In this document: positions 26,040-38,749 of the stretch, in pieces
Numbering within the stretch: position 1 is the first letter of the stretch
Layout: each line of letters begins with the position of its first letter
Origin: Larimichthys crocea
Taxonomy: Eukaryota; Chordata; Actinopteri; Sciaenidae
Reading direction: 5' to 3'
Assembly: GCF_000972845.2 (NCBI RefSeq)
Contig: NC_040018.1
Location: 13,985,157-14,049,156, forward strand
DNA: 64,000 bases
The notes under the pieces: generated by a model
Seen by the model: the letters and a program-made list of their open reading frames with translations, nothing else
Told to the model about the DNA's origin: nothing
Database searches by the model: none
Program-made: the position numbers and the translations under genes

Positions 26040-27884
26040 TGTTGTATTTTTAAGTCATACTTTATTTTCAAATTGTGCAAAAAATACTGAACCCATCCTA
26101 AACCTGTATAAAAACAAGACAATAAAAAAATTCACACATTTTAATTATATCTTACTGCATAAAGGATAATTAAAAAACAGAAAATTCATAATATTTACAG
26201 TTCCCTTAACTTTACAGAACCTTTAGCATTTCCCATACATATCTGCATATAGAAAAGACATAAATGCCTGGCATAGCGATAGGACTGAGGTAGAGTAAGG
26301 AGATTTAAGTTGAAATATACTTGAAGGAAAAGATTTTAGTGAGCCATTATTTCCAAGGATTTGCGATAGATCGAGCAATAAGGCTTAATGGTACTATAGT
26401 AGATCTGGTGTTATTTAGGACCTCCAAAGGACACATCAGTACTGCAGCACAAACTGGACTTTACATTTGTTTCTGTGAGGGATGCTTACTATGCTAAACA
26501 TCTGTGCATTTACAATATAAGCAACCAAGCAGAATTGCTTTAGAGAAGTGTAAAAACAAAAAAAAATCAAATGAGGCATTGCTGTAAAAAAAAAAAAAAG
26601 TATTTAAAAATCAGGGCTGTACCAATGGTAACAGTCTAACTCAGTCCAGTATAGCGATAGACATTTCAGATGTCTGTATCCTGCATGCACTGCATACTAC
26701 GCTGTGAACTGTGCATAAATTGCAGATTGATGATGAGAATCATCAAAACACATTCACACATCGTAAAATATGGCCTAGCCTGCACAAATGAAACTCCCTC
26801 TGTACCTGAAACATGTGACACATTCATCCGTCTTAGGTGGGGAGAGGACTAATTTAGCATTCTCGTATATTTTACAGAAACAAGAGAAATGAGGAAATAA
26901 GGAAAGCGCTAAGCAATAATAAATATGAAATGACTGCTTGCTATTTTGAACAGATTTGCTGTCTGTGATTGTTATTTAATAGATCCATAATATTGCCACC
27001 ATTCTGAGGGCCCACCTGCACCTGCTATTATATACCACATAGTGAACTTGAATGTAACACCATCACTAAATCACCTCCACACGTCTGCCACTGAAGCAAC
27101 ACCAACCTACTTAAATATTATCTATCTACAGCAGTGCCTGCTGCCTGCATACACTTCCATTAACCACACTGTTTCCTCTGCTTTTGTATCCGCCTGATGA
27201 GTTCTAGTCTACCGAGCCAAAAGAACATCCTCGCTCACAATGAGCACATCACTTAACTTATAAGTACAATTTAGACTTAGATTTGGTTTCACAGTCTAAA
27301 TCTCTTCAAGAGCAAAAAGCATAGAGTATCCAGGTGAGCACAAAAAGGCAATAAAACAAATCAGAATAAACATAAAAATGTTAATATATGGTACTCCATT
27401 TTTAAAACAAACAAAATATCATATATTCTGTACACAATGATTAAATACAGTGTGATCAGTATACATTCCTGTGTATGAAAATCAATTTAAATTTGTAATA
27501 AGAACATCAATGTAAACATAATGCTTTCTGTAAAACATGTCTAACTCAAAACTTCCAGCACCAGCTGTTCAATGCATCGTAATATATAAAAACATTCTGT
27601 ATTCACAGATTAAGTAAGTATGTCTAAGAAATATCCATATCTGGAGTTAAAAGCGGAGAAATAAAAAACTTAAGGTCCATCAAGATATTGGACAACTTTT
27701 ACTGGGTGGCTACTGTGTATGAACTAAGAAGGAAAAGTCTGTCTATCGATCTGCTGGGACGTTCTGTTTCCACTGAAGGCACAGAGACAGATGAACAGCC
27801 ATGGTATCCAACCTGTGGGCACTTCCTGCTCTTCAAGAGCAGCTGAGGTGACTCTGTTGGTCTTTGGACTTCTGCGCCGAAGAC
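26040..27884 (-). other. crispld2: probable crispld2 3'UTR
   Basis: AT-rich sequence directly follows the crispld2 stop codon. An AATAAA signal on the minus strand at 26066-26061 would place the 3' end near 26040, giving a 3'UTR of about 1.85 kb. Other signals could end it earlier. The extent is inferred from signal position only. Confidence 0.4.
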
Positions 27885-27936
27885 TCACTCCCTCACAGCG
27901 AAGACTCGGAAAGAGCCTCCCTCTGTGTTGCTCTTG
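27885..27936 (-). CDS. crispld2: crispld2 terminal coding exon
   Basis: Acceptor tttgcag. It completes a Ser codon, then 16 codons ending [11 protein letters not shown] before TGA (27887-27885), matching human KAFRIFAVRQ at the carboxyl terminus. Too short to find by ORF length; placed by phase and the FRVFAVR match. Confidence 0.9.
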
Positions 27937-30900
27937 CTGCAAACAAGCGAGACAAAAAAAACGTGTTACTGCTACAGATGAAACCGCTGTTTACTATATT
28001 TATTATAAAAGTATGCTACTTCTATAAAGTTGGGGGAATTGTGAGAAATAAATTGGTTTTACATCAGGGTTTTCTAAAGTCTAAGAAAAGACCCACAGAG
28101 AAAAGTATACAACGGTGTTAACAGGCATAGTAGACTAAACTTTAAGTGTAAAATTGATTGAGTGTCCCTCTAAGTCAAATAAATCAAATGTTTTCACAAC
28201 AGTTGTTTTTGTGATGCTTGAAAGTCTGCTTTTTAGTTTTACCAATGTCCTCCAGGCAGTCAAAAATCATTAAAAAATACACAGTCATCATGGTGTTCAC
28301 GCCAACTTTGGAAAAATCCACCAAAGGCCCGTTGGCAGCATGACTCATTGTTGCCGTATTTCTGAGACTTTTTCCAGCTACTGCACGTGTTAAACCTGAT
28401 GACTTTGTAATTAGTTAATTAGTGGAGAGACCTTGAAGCTCTGCCATGATCAATAATCATGACTGGTCCGTGCGATTGGTATCAGATCACAGATAATTGT
28501 CCATAAAGCAAAGCACTGACTAAGTGGCTGACAGCATTTCCATCTTCGAGTAATCAGATAGGCTGTGATTACTTCCCCAGCAACAGAGTCCTGTCCAAAC
28601 TGCCCACCCTGCCATGATGTTGGCACATGGCACGGACTCCCTCTCAGACATTTATTGACCTCCTATCCCAATGTCCTGAGTAGGGCCTTCACAGTTCTGC
28701 ATTAGATTTCATACTAGTCAGACTTGGATTATTTTGGCCATTCAGCACTTTGCACACTCAATTGAAATGCCTGGGTAAAGTAAGCAAAGATCCCATGTGT
28801 GGCCCATCCACACACCAAACCACACCATTACTCTTGCAACCGTACATGCCAGCAGAACTGACCACAGGGGCTTCCTTGCCTAAGCTTAGTCCACTGGAGC
28901 TGGCCACAGACATGAGAGTGATGTGAGAAACATGGTGTACATGCAGGGAACCCACTACATGCAGTATTACAGGCCACATAAATCAAGGTAGGGTACAGTG
29001 AATAAAAGTACCTCGGGCATATTTTAGATTCTCTAGTCAAATTTACTTGTCTAATTTTACTACAAGCTTTATGTTTCCGTTTTAATTGTCTCTCAAGGTT
29101 TTCTTAACCACACTCCTATGGGTCAAATATTTCTTAAAGCCTTAAAGTAATGAAGTTAAGTATTGTTCTGTATCTATGTATATAACCTACAACATAAAAT
29201 TCTGTTTTAAATTGACTTTAATTGGTTTTTATTTTTAAAACGAAAATTTCCCTTTAGAGACTGACGGAATGTGCATGACTATTGTGTTAAACCTAGAGGT
29301 TTTGTTTCGGATCTTTACCGCTTACTGACTCGCCGCCCATATTCCAAATTTGTTGAGCAATTTTAAATATACTTTTAAATAGGTTTGGTGTTGTGTCCAC
29401 TGCAGGCTGCTTGCCCCAGTTAGAGAAACAATTGACTTATCAGAGCTAGTTAGCATAGATAAATACACGTAGATACTGCTGTCAATCGGAACATTGCACC
29501 ATATTGATCCAAGGAAGCCTTACCTCCTAATGCGTGTGTCTATCGAGACAGGAAGTCTATCTATTATTAAAATCATCATAACTTCCTGAATTTTCAACAG
29601 ATTTACAAGCAGTTATAATAAAATGTCTGCTATGATGCAATGTTCTATTACTTTAATAACAATGTTCTTCTTCTTCTTTTTAAATTTAATTATCAGCACA
29701 GTCACTTATTTCTTTTTAGCTTAAAAGAAAGGTTACTTTATTGTGATACATATCAATTTCAACATATTTGTAACAGTAAAATAGAGTAAAACAACTTCTC
29801 ACTCTTGAAATAATATTCCCTGTTGCTTGGTTTTGGCATTTCCTTTGTTAGAAGATCCAAAAGCAGGACAAACGTCTGGCATTTTCTACTAGTTCAACGT
29901 GTCAGAAAGCGCCTACTGTACTACTGTGAATGACGTAGCTGTACAATTAGCTGTAAGTCAGTATACAGGAACACCGACTCTTAAATGATACATTTCTTTA
30001 ATCAATGTGTAAAATATTAAATGACTACAAATGACTTTGTCTGTAGTCTGTAACTCGCTACAACGTTTAGGCCAGAACAAAACAAAATAGAAAATCAGCT
30101 AACAGGGACACAGTGTGAAGCTGAATGTACACCGTGTAACAATTCAGTCTGATTATGAGACTAGATCCACACAGATGTTTTCAAATGTTCTTAATTAAAC
30201 CTCTTCTTTTGACTTTTAGCTTTGTTGCACCTGTCAGCGTGGGAGAAGTGACCACCCAACTATCTTTCTCCTGCTTGTTATTGCAGTTTGCTGAACTTTG
30301 TGTAAATCCCAGCATAATTGTAATCGGCTAAAATAAACGAAAACACCTGAGTAGTTGTATCCAGATCCCCTCTTGTTGCTACATTTATTGCAAACGCCAT
30401 GTGGCAAATGGTTTAGGAAAATACTACGACATTAGTCAGGAATCCTACGCACCATACATACTAGCCAACACCTTTGAGCAGATTACATGTTGCACTCCTA
30501 AACATGCAGCATTTTCAGAATGGGGATGTTTTCACAGTATGAGTTTGAGCTGTCTCACAGTGGCAGATGTAAAGTGCTTGTACATGTGTTATTAGTGAAA
30601 ACAAAATTCCCAATCTTCCTCAGGCTTTGACACCTAACTGATAGCTTTCATTTCAGCTAAGAAGGCTCTGTGGTTCTTCAGCTGCCACGTGTTCTCTTGT
30701 TGGTGGAAGCTGTCACACACCATGTTCGAACATGAATGGTTGTTCTCATTTTTAGACAAAGCTTCTCTTAAATACTCTACAGCTAGACTGCTCGGAGCCA
30801 AATCTAAAAATATAGACTTCTGGAACTCAGACTATCTCTAATGTCACTATTATAAGCTACAACTATTTTCCATGGTGTCACATCGTTCTAACTTTGTGCC

Positions 30901-33900
30901 TTTTGTTATTGTGCAACATTCCTCATCTGGGAAAGATAATCACAGCAAACAATAGTTGACCACAAAAAGATTGAGTATTACCTCTCAGACTGGATGCCAT
31001 TTTCCAGTACTCCAACATAGTTCTTTCTCTTGTCCAGTGGCAGAACATCCACAAAACCGCCGTCTGCGCTGATTACCCCTGCATGGATGGCTGCTTTACA
31101 AATACTGGAGTTCTGTGAAGTGCAAAGAGGAGAAATGCTTTTACAAGAAGGGAAACATTGTAAATCTTTGTAATTCCTTTGTTATTAAATACACTACAAA
31201 ACACAGTGCAGTAATTCACAGACACACGTGTTAGCACAAACACACACACCCAACACACCCAAACCCATTTGTTTCACAGTCTGAGTCAACACAACAGACC
31301 ATACGCTCTTATCAACAGTCTGGGGCAGAATCATTCATTTCTAGTCCAAACACAGATCACAATGTCCTTAAACCCTTCCAACATTTCTAACCAGATGGTT
31401 TATGTCTTGTGTTGAACATGCAGCCTCTACACCGCTGTAGATAATTTTTTAGGGTGCCTGAGAACCTGCCTGCAAAACATTCTTGCGTCATTTGCTATGA
31501 GCCACTCTCTGACTCTTACAAGACATAAAAGTTCAAGATCTCCACAGACGTCATCTGAAGGAAGTTTGTCTGACACCACTTTGACCTTTTGTGGCTGTGC
31601 CAGGATTACTCCAAAACAAGCCACAAGAGTGATGTGGCTACTTACGTTAAATCTGATAAGTTTAGAAATGAGGGTACTTAACAATGACTAATCTACTCTG
31701 AACAGGATTTAGGTGAATTTGGAGTGATGATATAAAACAGCCTTCGTGAAACCTTTCTATCTGTGTCACCTTAGTCTGAGATAAAGCCTGGGTAAGGCTC
31801 TGAGTGGTCAGGCCCCATGCAAGGTAAGACATCCCTGGCAGACACTGGCTTACCTCACCATTACTCCCATTCATTAGCCATATTCATAATGTGATTCAAC
31901 GGCTTTCCATAGCTACTGTGCAACACAAAGTCGGTAATGTCTCTCTAATGTATCCATGCTGCAGATTCACAAATCCTTTCCTTACTGTCTGAACTAACAG
32001 CTCATAAATTAACAAAAACACCCAGCAGAACTGGAGGACCTGGATCTATGATGTACTTACATCAGTGTAGATGTTGTTTCCAATGACTGGTGACCAATAA
32101 GAAGGCTGAGTCTTGCAGTCGGATGGACAGGAGATTCTGAGAAACAAATTGAACATTAGCAACAACAGATAAGGTTCACATCAATGGACAAAAATGAATT
32201 TCCATGGAGGAGTAACAACCTCCTTTAGCATTCATAAGCACTAAAATAGTAACGCACTATGAACGTGTTGTGGGGAGATATAAGGACAACTTTGTGTTTT
32301 CTATTTAACTGGCTCATTAATTGATGCTCTGGAGAATGAAAATGTGGCAGATGTAAGAAAGTACCTTGGACATTGTGAGTGGGGCTTTTTGAAAGGGCAG
32401 ATTTCAGCCACTGTGGTGTAGCAGTCAGCACTCATTTCTGTCACAGAGAAAGAGAAGAGAAAAACATTTAACAGTCCTAAAAAGTGCTGGTCGACTGTGT
32501 GAATCTACATACAGTCATGACTCAGTGCTCCACTTACCTTCCACTTTGGCCACCATAAAGGCATTGCCAGGTTTATATTTACTGTAAAAGAAATGAGGAA
32601 CAGTGGTTCTCAGAAAATCATTGCACAAAATGTGATTTATCGAAATGGGGAAATGTTATTCATTAGTGTTGCATCAGTAAATCTGGTTTCAACCTCTTTG
32701 CAAAAATGAGGCTGAGCACAAATATCTACCTAGAGGACTCGATGCCATTCTTTGTGGATCTGACAAAGAATGGAAACTTGTCCTTCCTCGTGACTTCGAC
32801 TAGCCCTCCGTTGTTGTCAATGACACCAAAATGGATAGCGGCTCGGCAAATACTTGATTGCTGAAACAACAGAAAATGAACACTTCTACGTATACATTTC
32901 CTGTATAATTTGTTGCATGATGCAAGATGTTTGTTTTCTGTTGGACAGACTCACCACATCATAAAAGAGAGTTCCCCAAATCTTCCCTTTCTTATTCAGA
33001 CAGTTAGCAGGACAGTAATATCTGCAGGAGCAAAAACAAAGAGTGAGTTGATATTGGAGAGGTGAATGAAAAGAATAAGGCATAAACACCAAATAAAAAT
33101 ATCCTGACCTGTTGCAGGTTGCACCTCTACACTTATCTCTCAGTCTGGTCTCACACTTAATGTTCTGAGCTGCAAGAACGACACAAAATTAGTAATGAAC
33201 TGTACAAAACATGAAAGTTTATGGTTGTTTCAGATAATTGCTGCAGCTACCAAGATAGGTGTTGCTGGGAGGCTTTGAAGTCCTGGGTGTGGCGGGCTTT
33301 GGAGTGGAGGGCTTGGACACTGGTTTCTTTGGAGCAGATGGTTTAGGCTTGGGAGCAGGTTTTGCCGTGGTACGAGGTGGCAGTGGAACCTGAGGCTTCT
33401 CCACTTCATTCATGTCCTCTGTCTCTGAGCGCTGAGAGTCTACAGATGGACAGACGTGTAGGGTTCAGGTTGGCAACATGTTCATTGTTAACATCTTTGA
33501 ATGGAAGCCATGTGGGTTTGCTCACCTTTGTAGCACAGATTATTCCTACATCCTCCTCCGTAACTCGGAGGGCACTGGGAACAAGGACGGCCATTCTGGT
33601 ATGGAGCCTCACCGATCCAGTTGCCCCTGCAGAAGTGAACAGTGGACAGCTTGACTAAGGTGGAAATGAATCATCAGTCAAGCATCACTGGGCTCATGGC
33701 CTTGTAATTACTTCAACACTCTTTGTCCATGGTCAACACTCCTAACAGTCATTAGTCCCACAAACTAATAAAAACACTCCGCGTTGTCTCTCAGGCAATT
33801 ACATCCTGTGGGCTGTCTGGAAAACAAGCGCCTGCTTTGCCTTTGTTTTTCTTTCCCCCGTGCTTCAGTATTATTTTTCTATTCTAACTTCTGGAGGAAT

Positions 33901-36900
33901 TTTAATGGCCCCAATATGTCATGCAAAAGTCTAGGGCAAGTGCTGCTACATATCTACAGTACAGAAATATTAGGAACATACACTGGAGCGTTTGCGGGCA
34001 TTTTAAGGAAGAAGAATGCAAACAAGAGTCAGGAGAGCAGAGGTGTGGATGAACAGGGAAACATAAGAGGAATGTTGATCTTACTTTGGGGAATAGTTGC
34101 ACACGAGGTAAACGGCATTCTCCCATACTTCTCCCCACACGTTCATCCTTGGACACACGTGCACAGCACAGCCCACTCGGTTAGTGGTTGCCCAGACCAA
34201 CTGTAAAGAGGGAAATAAAAGTATGGCCAAAGTTAGCATGAATGGACGGACACATAGCAGAGTAAGCTGTTAAGCTTGTAGCTTAGATTTTCCTGCCTCA
34301 CTTTTCTCATTGCTCAATCAAGTCATTCCATGGGAAGCAACTGAATTGGCAGTCATGATTAATGGGGCCACTGGGATTTCTGCCCCAGTCAGATGCACGT
34401 CATGTGTGAACCCAGTTTGCCCCTGTTGTGACACAATCACAATCATTTCCATCATCCAGTCAGAAGAGGATAAAATGGACTTTTTTTAATATCTTAGAAC
34501 TCTGCGTACGCCCTGTCCAAGGTAAAATAAAACGGCTTATTAAACGGAAAGCTGCTGCTGTGGTGTTACAGATGAATGATGTGCCATTTGACGGCAAATA
34601 CAACACAGCATGTTCCATAACTCCTCCTCACTTTCCTCCCAAACTCTGAAACATGTGCACTCTCCCTCCTCAGGAATGTTCATCTTTTTTCCGGGTATAG
34701 TTAGAGGCCACTGGAAGCAGTGAGTCAGCACACAGACTGATGCGCGTTGAGTGCCGGTGGTTTAGCTCAGTGTATTCTTTAACTGCAGAGGGTCGAGTAT
34801 TTGTCTGTACAGGTTTCGTGGAGTATGACTGCCTGGACATTGGAAAATGAAAGTCAGAGACAAGGTGATGATGCTCATATTTGGCACCACCTCCTCTCTG
34901 CAGCATCTTTAAAAGAATCCAGGTCAAGCAGTGAGGGGTGTCTGGTGTGTCTGGAAATGACTACCAGATGGCAGTGATCAGGTTTCAGGGTGAAGGCAGA
35001 GAGAAGAGTCTGAATGTTTCTGTAAACTCATCCCAGCAGCCATAAAGTGAAGTCTAGGTGAAGAGGAGGACAGCTCACTGGTTTTCTTTTTGATTGATTT
35101 TCTTATCGACTCTTCTCAACTCTTCTTTGTGTCTAGCACTATCCTTTTACTTACATCTGATTTTCCTCCTAATATCTTTGTTTTCACTGTCTGCAAGTTA
35201 CTATATCCATGTCTGTCATTTAACCCTTCAGACCCTCTGCAACTGCAACTATGCCCATAAATAATGTGAAATATCATACAGGGTGCTCGCCACCTGTTGT
35301 ATTCTAACACAGCCCTGTAACACCTGTCAACTGACATATGTTGTATATTATGGATAAAAGAGTGCAATACACAGATCATCCTAGACAGAGCAGCATTTAT
35401 AGTATAATAATGCATAGATGAAGAATATAACTCAGCCTAAAATGACACTTAGCAGACTGGGTGCCCGTGGCGCCTACATGAACCCACAAGGAAACTCACC
35501 AACCCATTTACAGTTAGCCTCAAACAGAGGAGGTCTGGTGAGCGCTTTCTAATTCCATAGCACCAGATTAATTTTCATCTTCAGATTTGTAGCCTTCAGC
35601 CCAAGATGACGCTGACTCATATGACATCACTTGAGGCAACAAATCAGACTTCATAAAGCTCCCTCTGCAGATACAAAAAGTGTTATACACTTTTTCCCCC
35701 CACGTATCCAGTAGTAGTACTCAAGACTTGCAAACAGACTTTGATGTTTAAAATGGATGTGTTTCCCTTTAACCTACTTTTGTCAGATTTTTTTCTCCTG
35801 AACTCTTTCCCCTGCCAAGTTTTTTTTATTCATCTCACCTGGGTGTAATGGGTGCACATGGGCCCGGAGCAGCGGTCTGGACACCAGGGATTGCACTCAT
35901 GGGGGTAGGGGTACGTGTAGTCTTTCACCTCGTCGTACCAGGCCTGGACATGGAAGGCAGGAGAGCGGTATCTGTAGGACACACACACACACACACATAC
36001 ACAAACACACACAGACAGACAAACAGTAGGCTCAGTCACAGGCCATCCAGGTACCACGGGCAAAAGGGAAATATCTGAGGGAGCTGCCAGGTGCTTTGGC
36101 TAGACTTGAGAAACGCTGCATGAACCTCCCTGCTCCTCACCCTCCCTTCAGGCCTCAGATGATGAGTCTGAATTTGACCTGGCACACAGAACAGCAGTCT
36201 GTTCCCCTCCATAACAGGGGAAATCAAATCAGGTTGAAAAAAAAAAGAGAGAATCAAAGCAAACCTAAACATGGCTCCACAGCCTAACAAATCAGCCCTA
36301 GCGCTTATTATAAACATCTCTTTTTACGGTATTGAAAAGTGCTGAGCTTATAACCGGAGAGTAGAGGGGGAGTGGAAAACATCAGGGTTTGCTGGCACGG
36401 GAAGAAAAGAAGGGAATAGGGAGAGAGGAAAGGGCCTGTGAGAATGAGAGCAGATTCCTGGAAGGGCACCTGCTGCGATAACCATACAGTGTCATACAGA
36501 GAGGCCTACTGTGTCTGGTGTCTACTCGGACACACACACACACTCATTCACACAAACATAAACCTGAATACGCTCCCACTGACTAACTCTGCCTATGCTT
36601 GTGCTTCACCCAAAGCAATGGACCAAGATTTTGAAGAGTTGCTGCTATAAGTGGACACTGTAATTTATGGGAAAAGAGGATAGCTCAGAAAATACTTAAT
36701 TAAGAAACAATTATGTGTCAGAATAACTATAAAGTACTGTTAGTGCTGCTTTGGCCTGGGTGTCAAAGCTCAATATTTTTTTTTTTAGTACAGATTGAAA
36801 TGTGCACATAGCATCAGTCACTGCCAACTGTTAGCTTCTCATGTCAGATTTGTAGTTTGCTTATTCGGCAGTCAGGTGTTTACTGGTTTGAATCATAATT

Positions 36901-38749
36901 TTATACACTATTTTCTCAGGTTTGTACTGCTACTTGTGTTTAGACTATTGATGTTAATATATAATTTACTAATTCTTTGTTAGTAACATAACGCTTCATC
37001 CTTCTGGGAAAGGGTTGCAGGGGATCCAGCAGCATTTATAACCATATTAATAGAAAGAACAAACACCAGTCAAAGGGACTGTGTCAGTCAAATATGTTGC
37101 AACTAATTATTAAATTATTTAGTAAATGATTTCTAATAAAGCTTTTAGCTCCAATTTATAAATCCTTTATAACCTTTAACCCTAACAAAGCTTTTTCCAA
37201 AACGTGTGTTATTACATCTCACCTTCCCCAGTGAACAGCCAGGTTTTGTCCAATAGACATAAGGAGGTCGTGAGGTCCGTGGTCCCACTGACACTCCTCT
37301 GACCACTGAGTAGAAGACCGCTCCAACTCATCATCCCAAACCTGCACACACAAAGTCAAACAAGAAATTCTTTCATTTTTTCGCAGCAATGGAAAGACAT
37401 TGTATCTTTCACCTGCTGCGATATAAAACATTATAATCCACATGTTGGTCTGACTTAGCAGATACCTAACCACAACCTGTTGAAGGCCTCCTGCACTTCC
37501 TTCCTTCCTTTCAAGTGAGCTGAAACTGAGCTGGATACAAGTACAACATTAACCTTAGACTGTGACATTTGAGTTGAGCAGCTGGCGCCTGGCCCTGGTC
37601 CACTACAAATCTCCAGCAATCACAGCTGAATTATCCACATTTCCTGAGTGGGTTTCTTTACTGCGGTGGAGAGGGGACTGGAAAGCGGAGAAGACACCTG
37701 ACTCCCACCGTGAAGGGGGGCGTTATAAAGGGAGGGAGGACTGCATACAGCATGGCCCCTCAAAGCACATCTCCTCAGTAAATTTCCAGCCGTTTGGTGG
37801 TCGCTAAAACATGCACACACAGACACCACTGTAACCCCAAACACCCATACACTAACACAAACACACACACTGCCTGTTTGCTGGAATTTGAGAGCACTGG
37901 GCAGAGTAAATCTTCAGACACTTTCCTCCCCAGCTATAACTGCGCTCCAGAGACACACAGGCCACCACTGCGTCTGTCAGCTTTATGGAGTTTGTGGTTT
38001 TCAATTCAATAAACTTCTCTGTCTTAACAATAATCCCCCTCCTACATTACTCATTGATGTGCCACGTCGTAACTCCATTTTCCCTCTTTCTCCCCTTATT
38101 CTCTCTGTCCTCCTTTGACCCAGCCCTCCCTTGCTTGCCTGTCTTGTCCTGCACTGAGCAGGTAGGACAGAGTCAGCATTATTATCCTCCCTGTAAAAGA
38201 GCAGCACAGCAGGCTGGCAGTAGCTCACCATCATTACTGCATGTTTCCAGCAGAGAGAAAAGGCTGTTTTTATTAAAGCAACACCACTTTTCTAAGCAGA
38301 ATAAACCCTCGAGCCCTAATCGCCACCTCAATTTCAGTGAGTTTCAGCGTGTGTCGTGTTGCTGACACATTCAAATTAGGTTTCTTGTGAAGTCTTGTCA
38401 ATGATAGAAGTTGATAATTATCTTTGTTGGTTAAGAACAAAATAGAAACAGGTCATCGGGGTAATGGGACATGTCTCACCATGTACTCCATGTTTGAAGC
38501 AGTGGGGTAGACACCGCCCCTCAGCTTGTTGTGCAGCTGGAGGATCTCCTCACGGTCTGACCAGCGGATGGCTCTTCGGGTCCTATTGCCAGATGTGTTG
38601 CTGGTGCTGTTCTGATCCGCTTCCTCCTCGTAGCGGCTCAGCAGCTGCCTGAGCTCCTTAGAGTCAGGCAGGAAGAGGGAAGCTGAGTCCCTGACGCACA
38701 GCAGCAGGAGGGAGAGGATAGGGAGCCAGGTCATGGCAGAGCAGGTCAT
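27885..38749 (-). CDS. crispld2: CRISPLD2, secreted CAP/LCCL-domain glycoprotein
   Basis: Secreted glycoprotein; in mammals it binds LPS, is glucocorticoid-induced and takes part in lung and craniofacial development. Fourteen coding exons, all GT-AG and all closing in phase, give 520 residues (human about 497): 38749-38480, 37341-37223, 35971-35839, 34200-34085, 33626-33526, 33439-33251, 33169-33109, 33021-32955, 32860-32730, 32581-32538, 32437-32365, 32136-32061, 31112-30982, 27936-27885. A signal peptide covers residues 1 to about 24, followed by an RTRR basic site. The CAP domain (about 73-215) has [25 protein letters not shown], the CAP histidines in HWGR and THYTQ, and [14 protein letters not shown] Pro/Lys-rich linker (about 247-309) and two LCCL domains (about 315-410 and 418-515, each with a SSICRAAIH- or [13 protein letters not shown] core) follow, ending FRVFAVRE. 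The start is the first ATG of exon 2; a second Met lies five codons later. Confidence 0.96.
30982..31112 (-). CDS. crispld2: crispld2 exon: second LCCL core
   Basis: Encodes [19 protein letters not shown], then [20 protein letters not shown]. Ends phase 2 and is followed by a 3.0-kb intron, the longest between coding exons. Confidence 0.95.
32061..32136 (-). CDS. crispld2: crispld2 exon: second LCCL domain
   Basis: Encodes [20 protein letters not shown] and NIYTD. Donor gat|gtaagt, phase 0. Confidence 0.95.
32365..32437 (-). CDS. crispld2: crispld2 exon: inter-LCCL segment
   Basis: Encodes [18 protein letters not shown], matching human DCYTTVAQLCPFEKP. Ends phase 2. Confidence 0.94.
32538..32581 (-). 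CDS. crispld2: crispld2 exon: end of first LCCL domain
   Basis: A 44-nt microexon-like exon encoding [15 protein letters not shown]. Donor gaa g|gtaagt. Confidence 0.93.
32730..32860 (-). CDS. crispld2: crispld2 exon: first LCCL core
   Basis: Encodes [18 protein letters not shown] and then [20 protein letters not shown], the central LCCL motif. Ends phase 2. Confidence 0.95.
32955..33021 (-). CDS. crispld2: crispld2 exon: first LCCL domain
   Basis: Encodes [20 protein letters not shown], the LCCL CPxxCL pattern. Donor gtg|gtgagt, phase 0. Confidence 0.94.
33109..33169 (-). CDS. crispld2: crispld2 exon: start of first LCCL domain
   Basis: Encodes [20 protein letters not shown], matching human KMKDRCKGSTCN. 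Ends phase 2. Confidence 0.93.
33251..33439 (-). CDS. crispld2: crispld2 exon: Pro/Lys-rich linker
   Basis: Only EDMNEVE is shared with the human linker. The rest is about 45 residues of P, K, S, T and A ([11 protein letters not shown] and similar), predicted disordered and strongly basic, joining the CAP domain to the LCCL pair. In phase 1 at both ends. Confidence 0.9.
33526..33626 (-). CDS. crispld2: crispld2 exon: cysteine-rich hinge after CAP
   Basis: Encodes [19 protein letters not shown] and [13 protein letters not shown], the CRISP-type hinge with paired cysteines. Ends phase 1. Confidence 0.95.
34085..34200 (-). CDS. crispld2: crispld2 exon: end of CAP domain
   Basis: Encodes [36 protein letters not shown]. 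Acceptor tttacag, donor aa|gtaaga, ends phase 2. Confidence 0.96.
35839..35971 (-). CDS. crispld2: crispld2 exon: CAP domain core
   Basis: Encodes [20 protein letters not shown] and [18 protein letters not shown], close to the human sequence and carrying the CAP acidic residue and second histidine. A (CA)n array lies just upstream in the intron. Ends phase 0. Confidence 0.96.
35979..36013. repeat. (CA)n microsatellite in crispld2 intron
   Basis: Interrupted CA array immediately upstream of the exon ending the CAP core. Confidence 0.95.
37223..37341 (-). CDS. crispld2: crispld2 exon: CAP domain
   Basis: Encodes [20 protein letters not shown] and then [11 protein letters not shown], which includes the first conserved CAP histidine. 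Acceptor tgtgcag, donor gaag|gtgaga, ends phase 2. Confidence 0.96.
38480..38749 (-). CDS. crispld2: crispld2 coding exon 1: signal peptide and start of CAP domain
   Basis: Ninety codons follow 92 nt of 5'UTR in the same exon (acceptor ctgcag, exon from 38841). The hydrophobic core is [11 protein letters not shown]. Three N-glycosylation sequons lie within 12 residues (NST, NTS, NRT) just before [10 protein letters not shown]. The donor is atg|gtgaga, phase 0. Confidence 0.95.

Noticed and set aside
29300..29330. Plus-strand FRIFTAY-stop string resembling the CRISPLD2 carboxyl terminus
   Set aside because: It is on the wrong strand for crispld2, and the true terminal exon, in phase and with an acceptor, is at 27936-27885.
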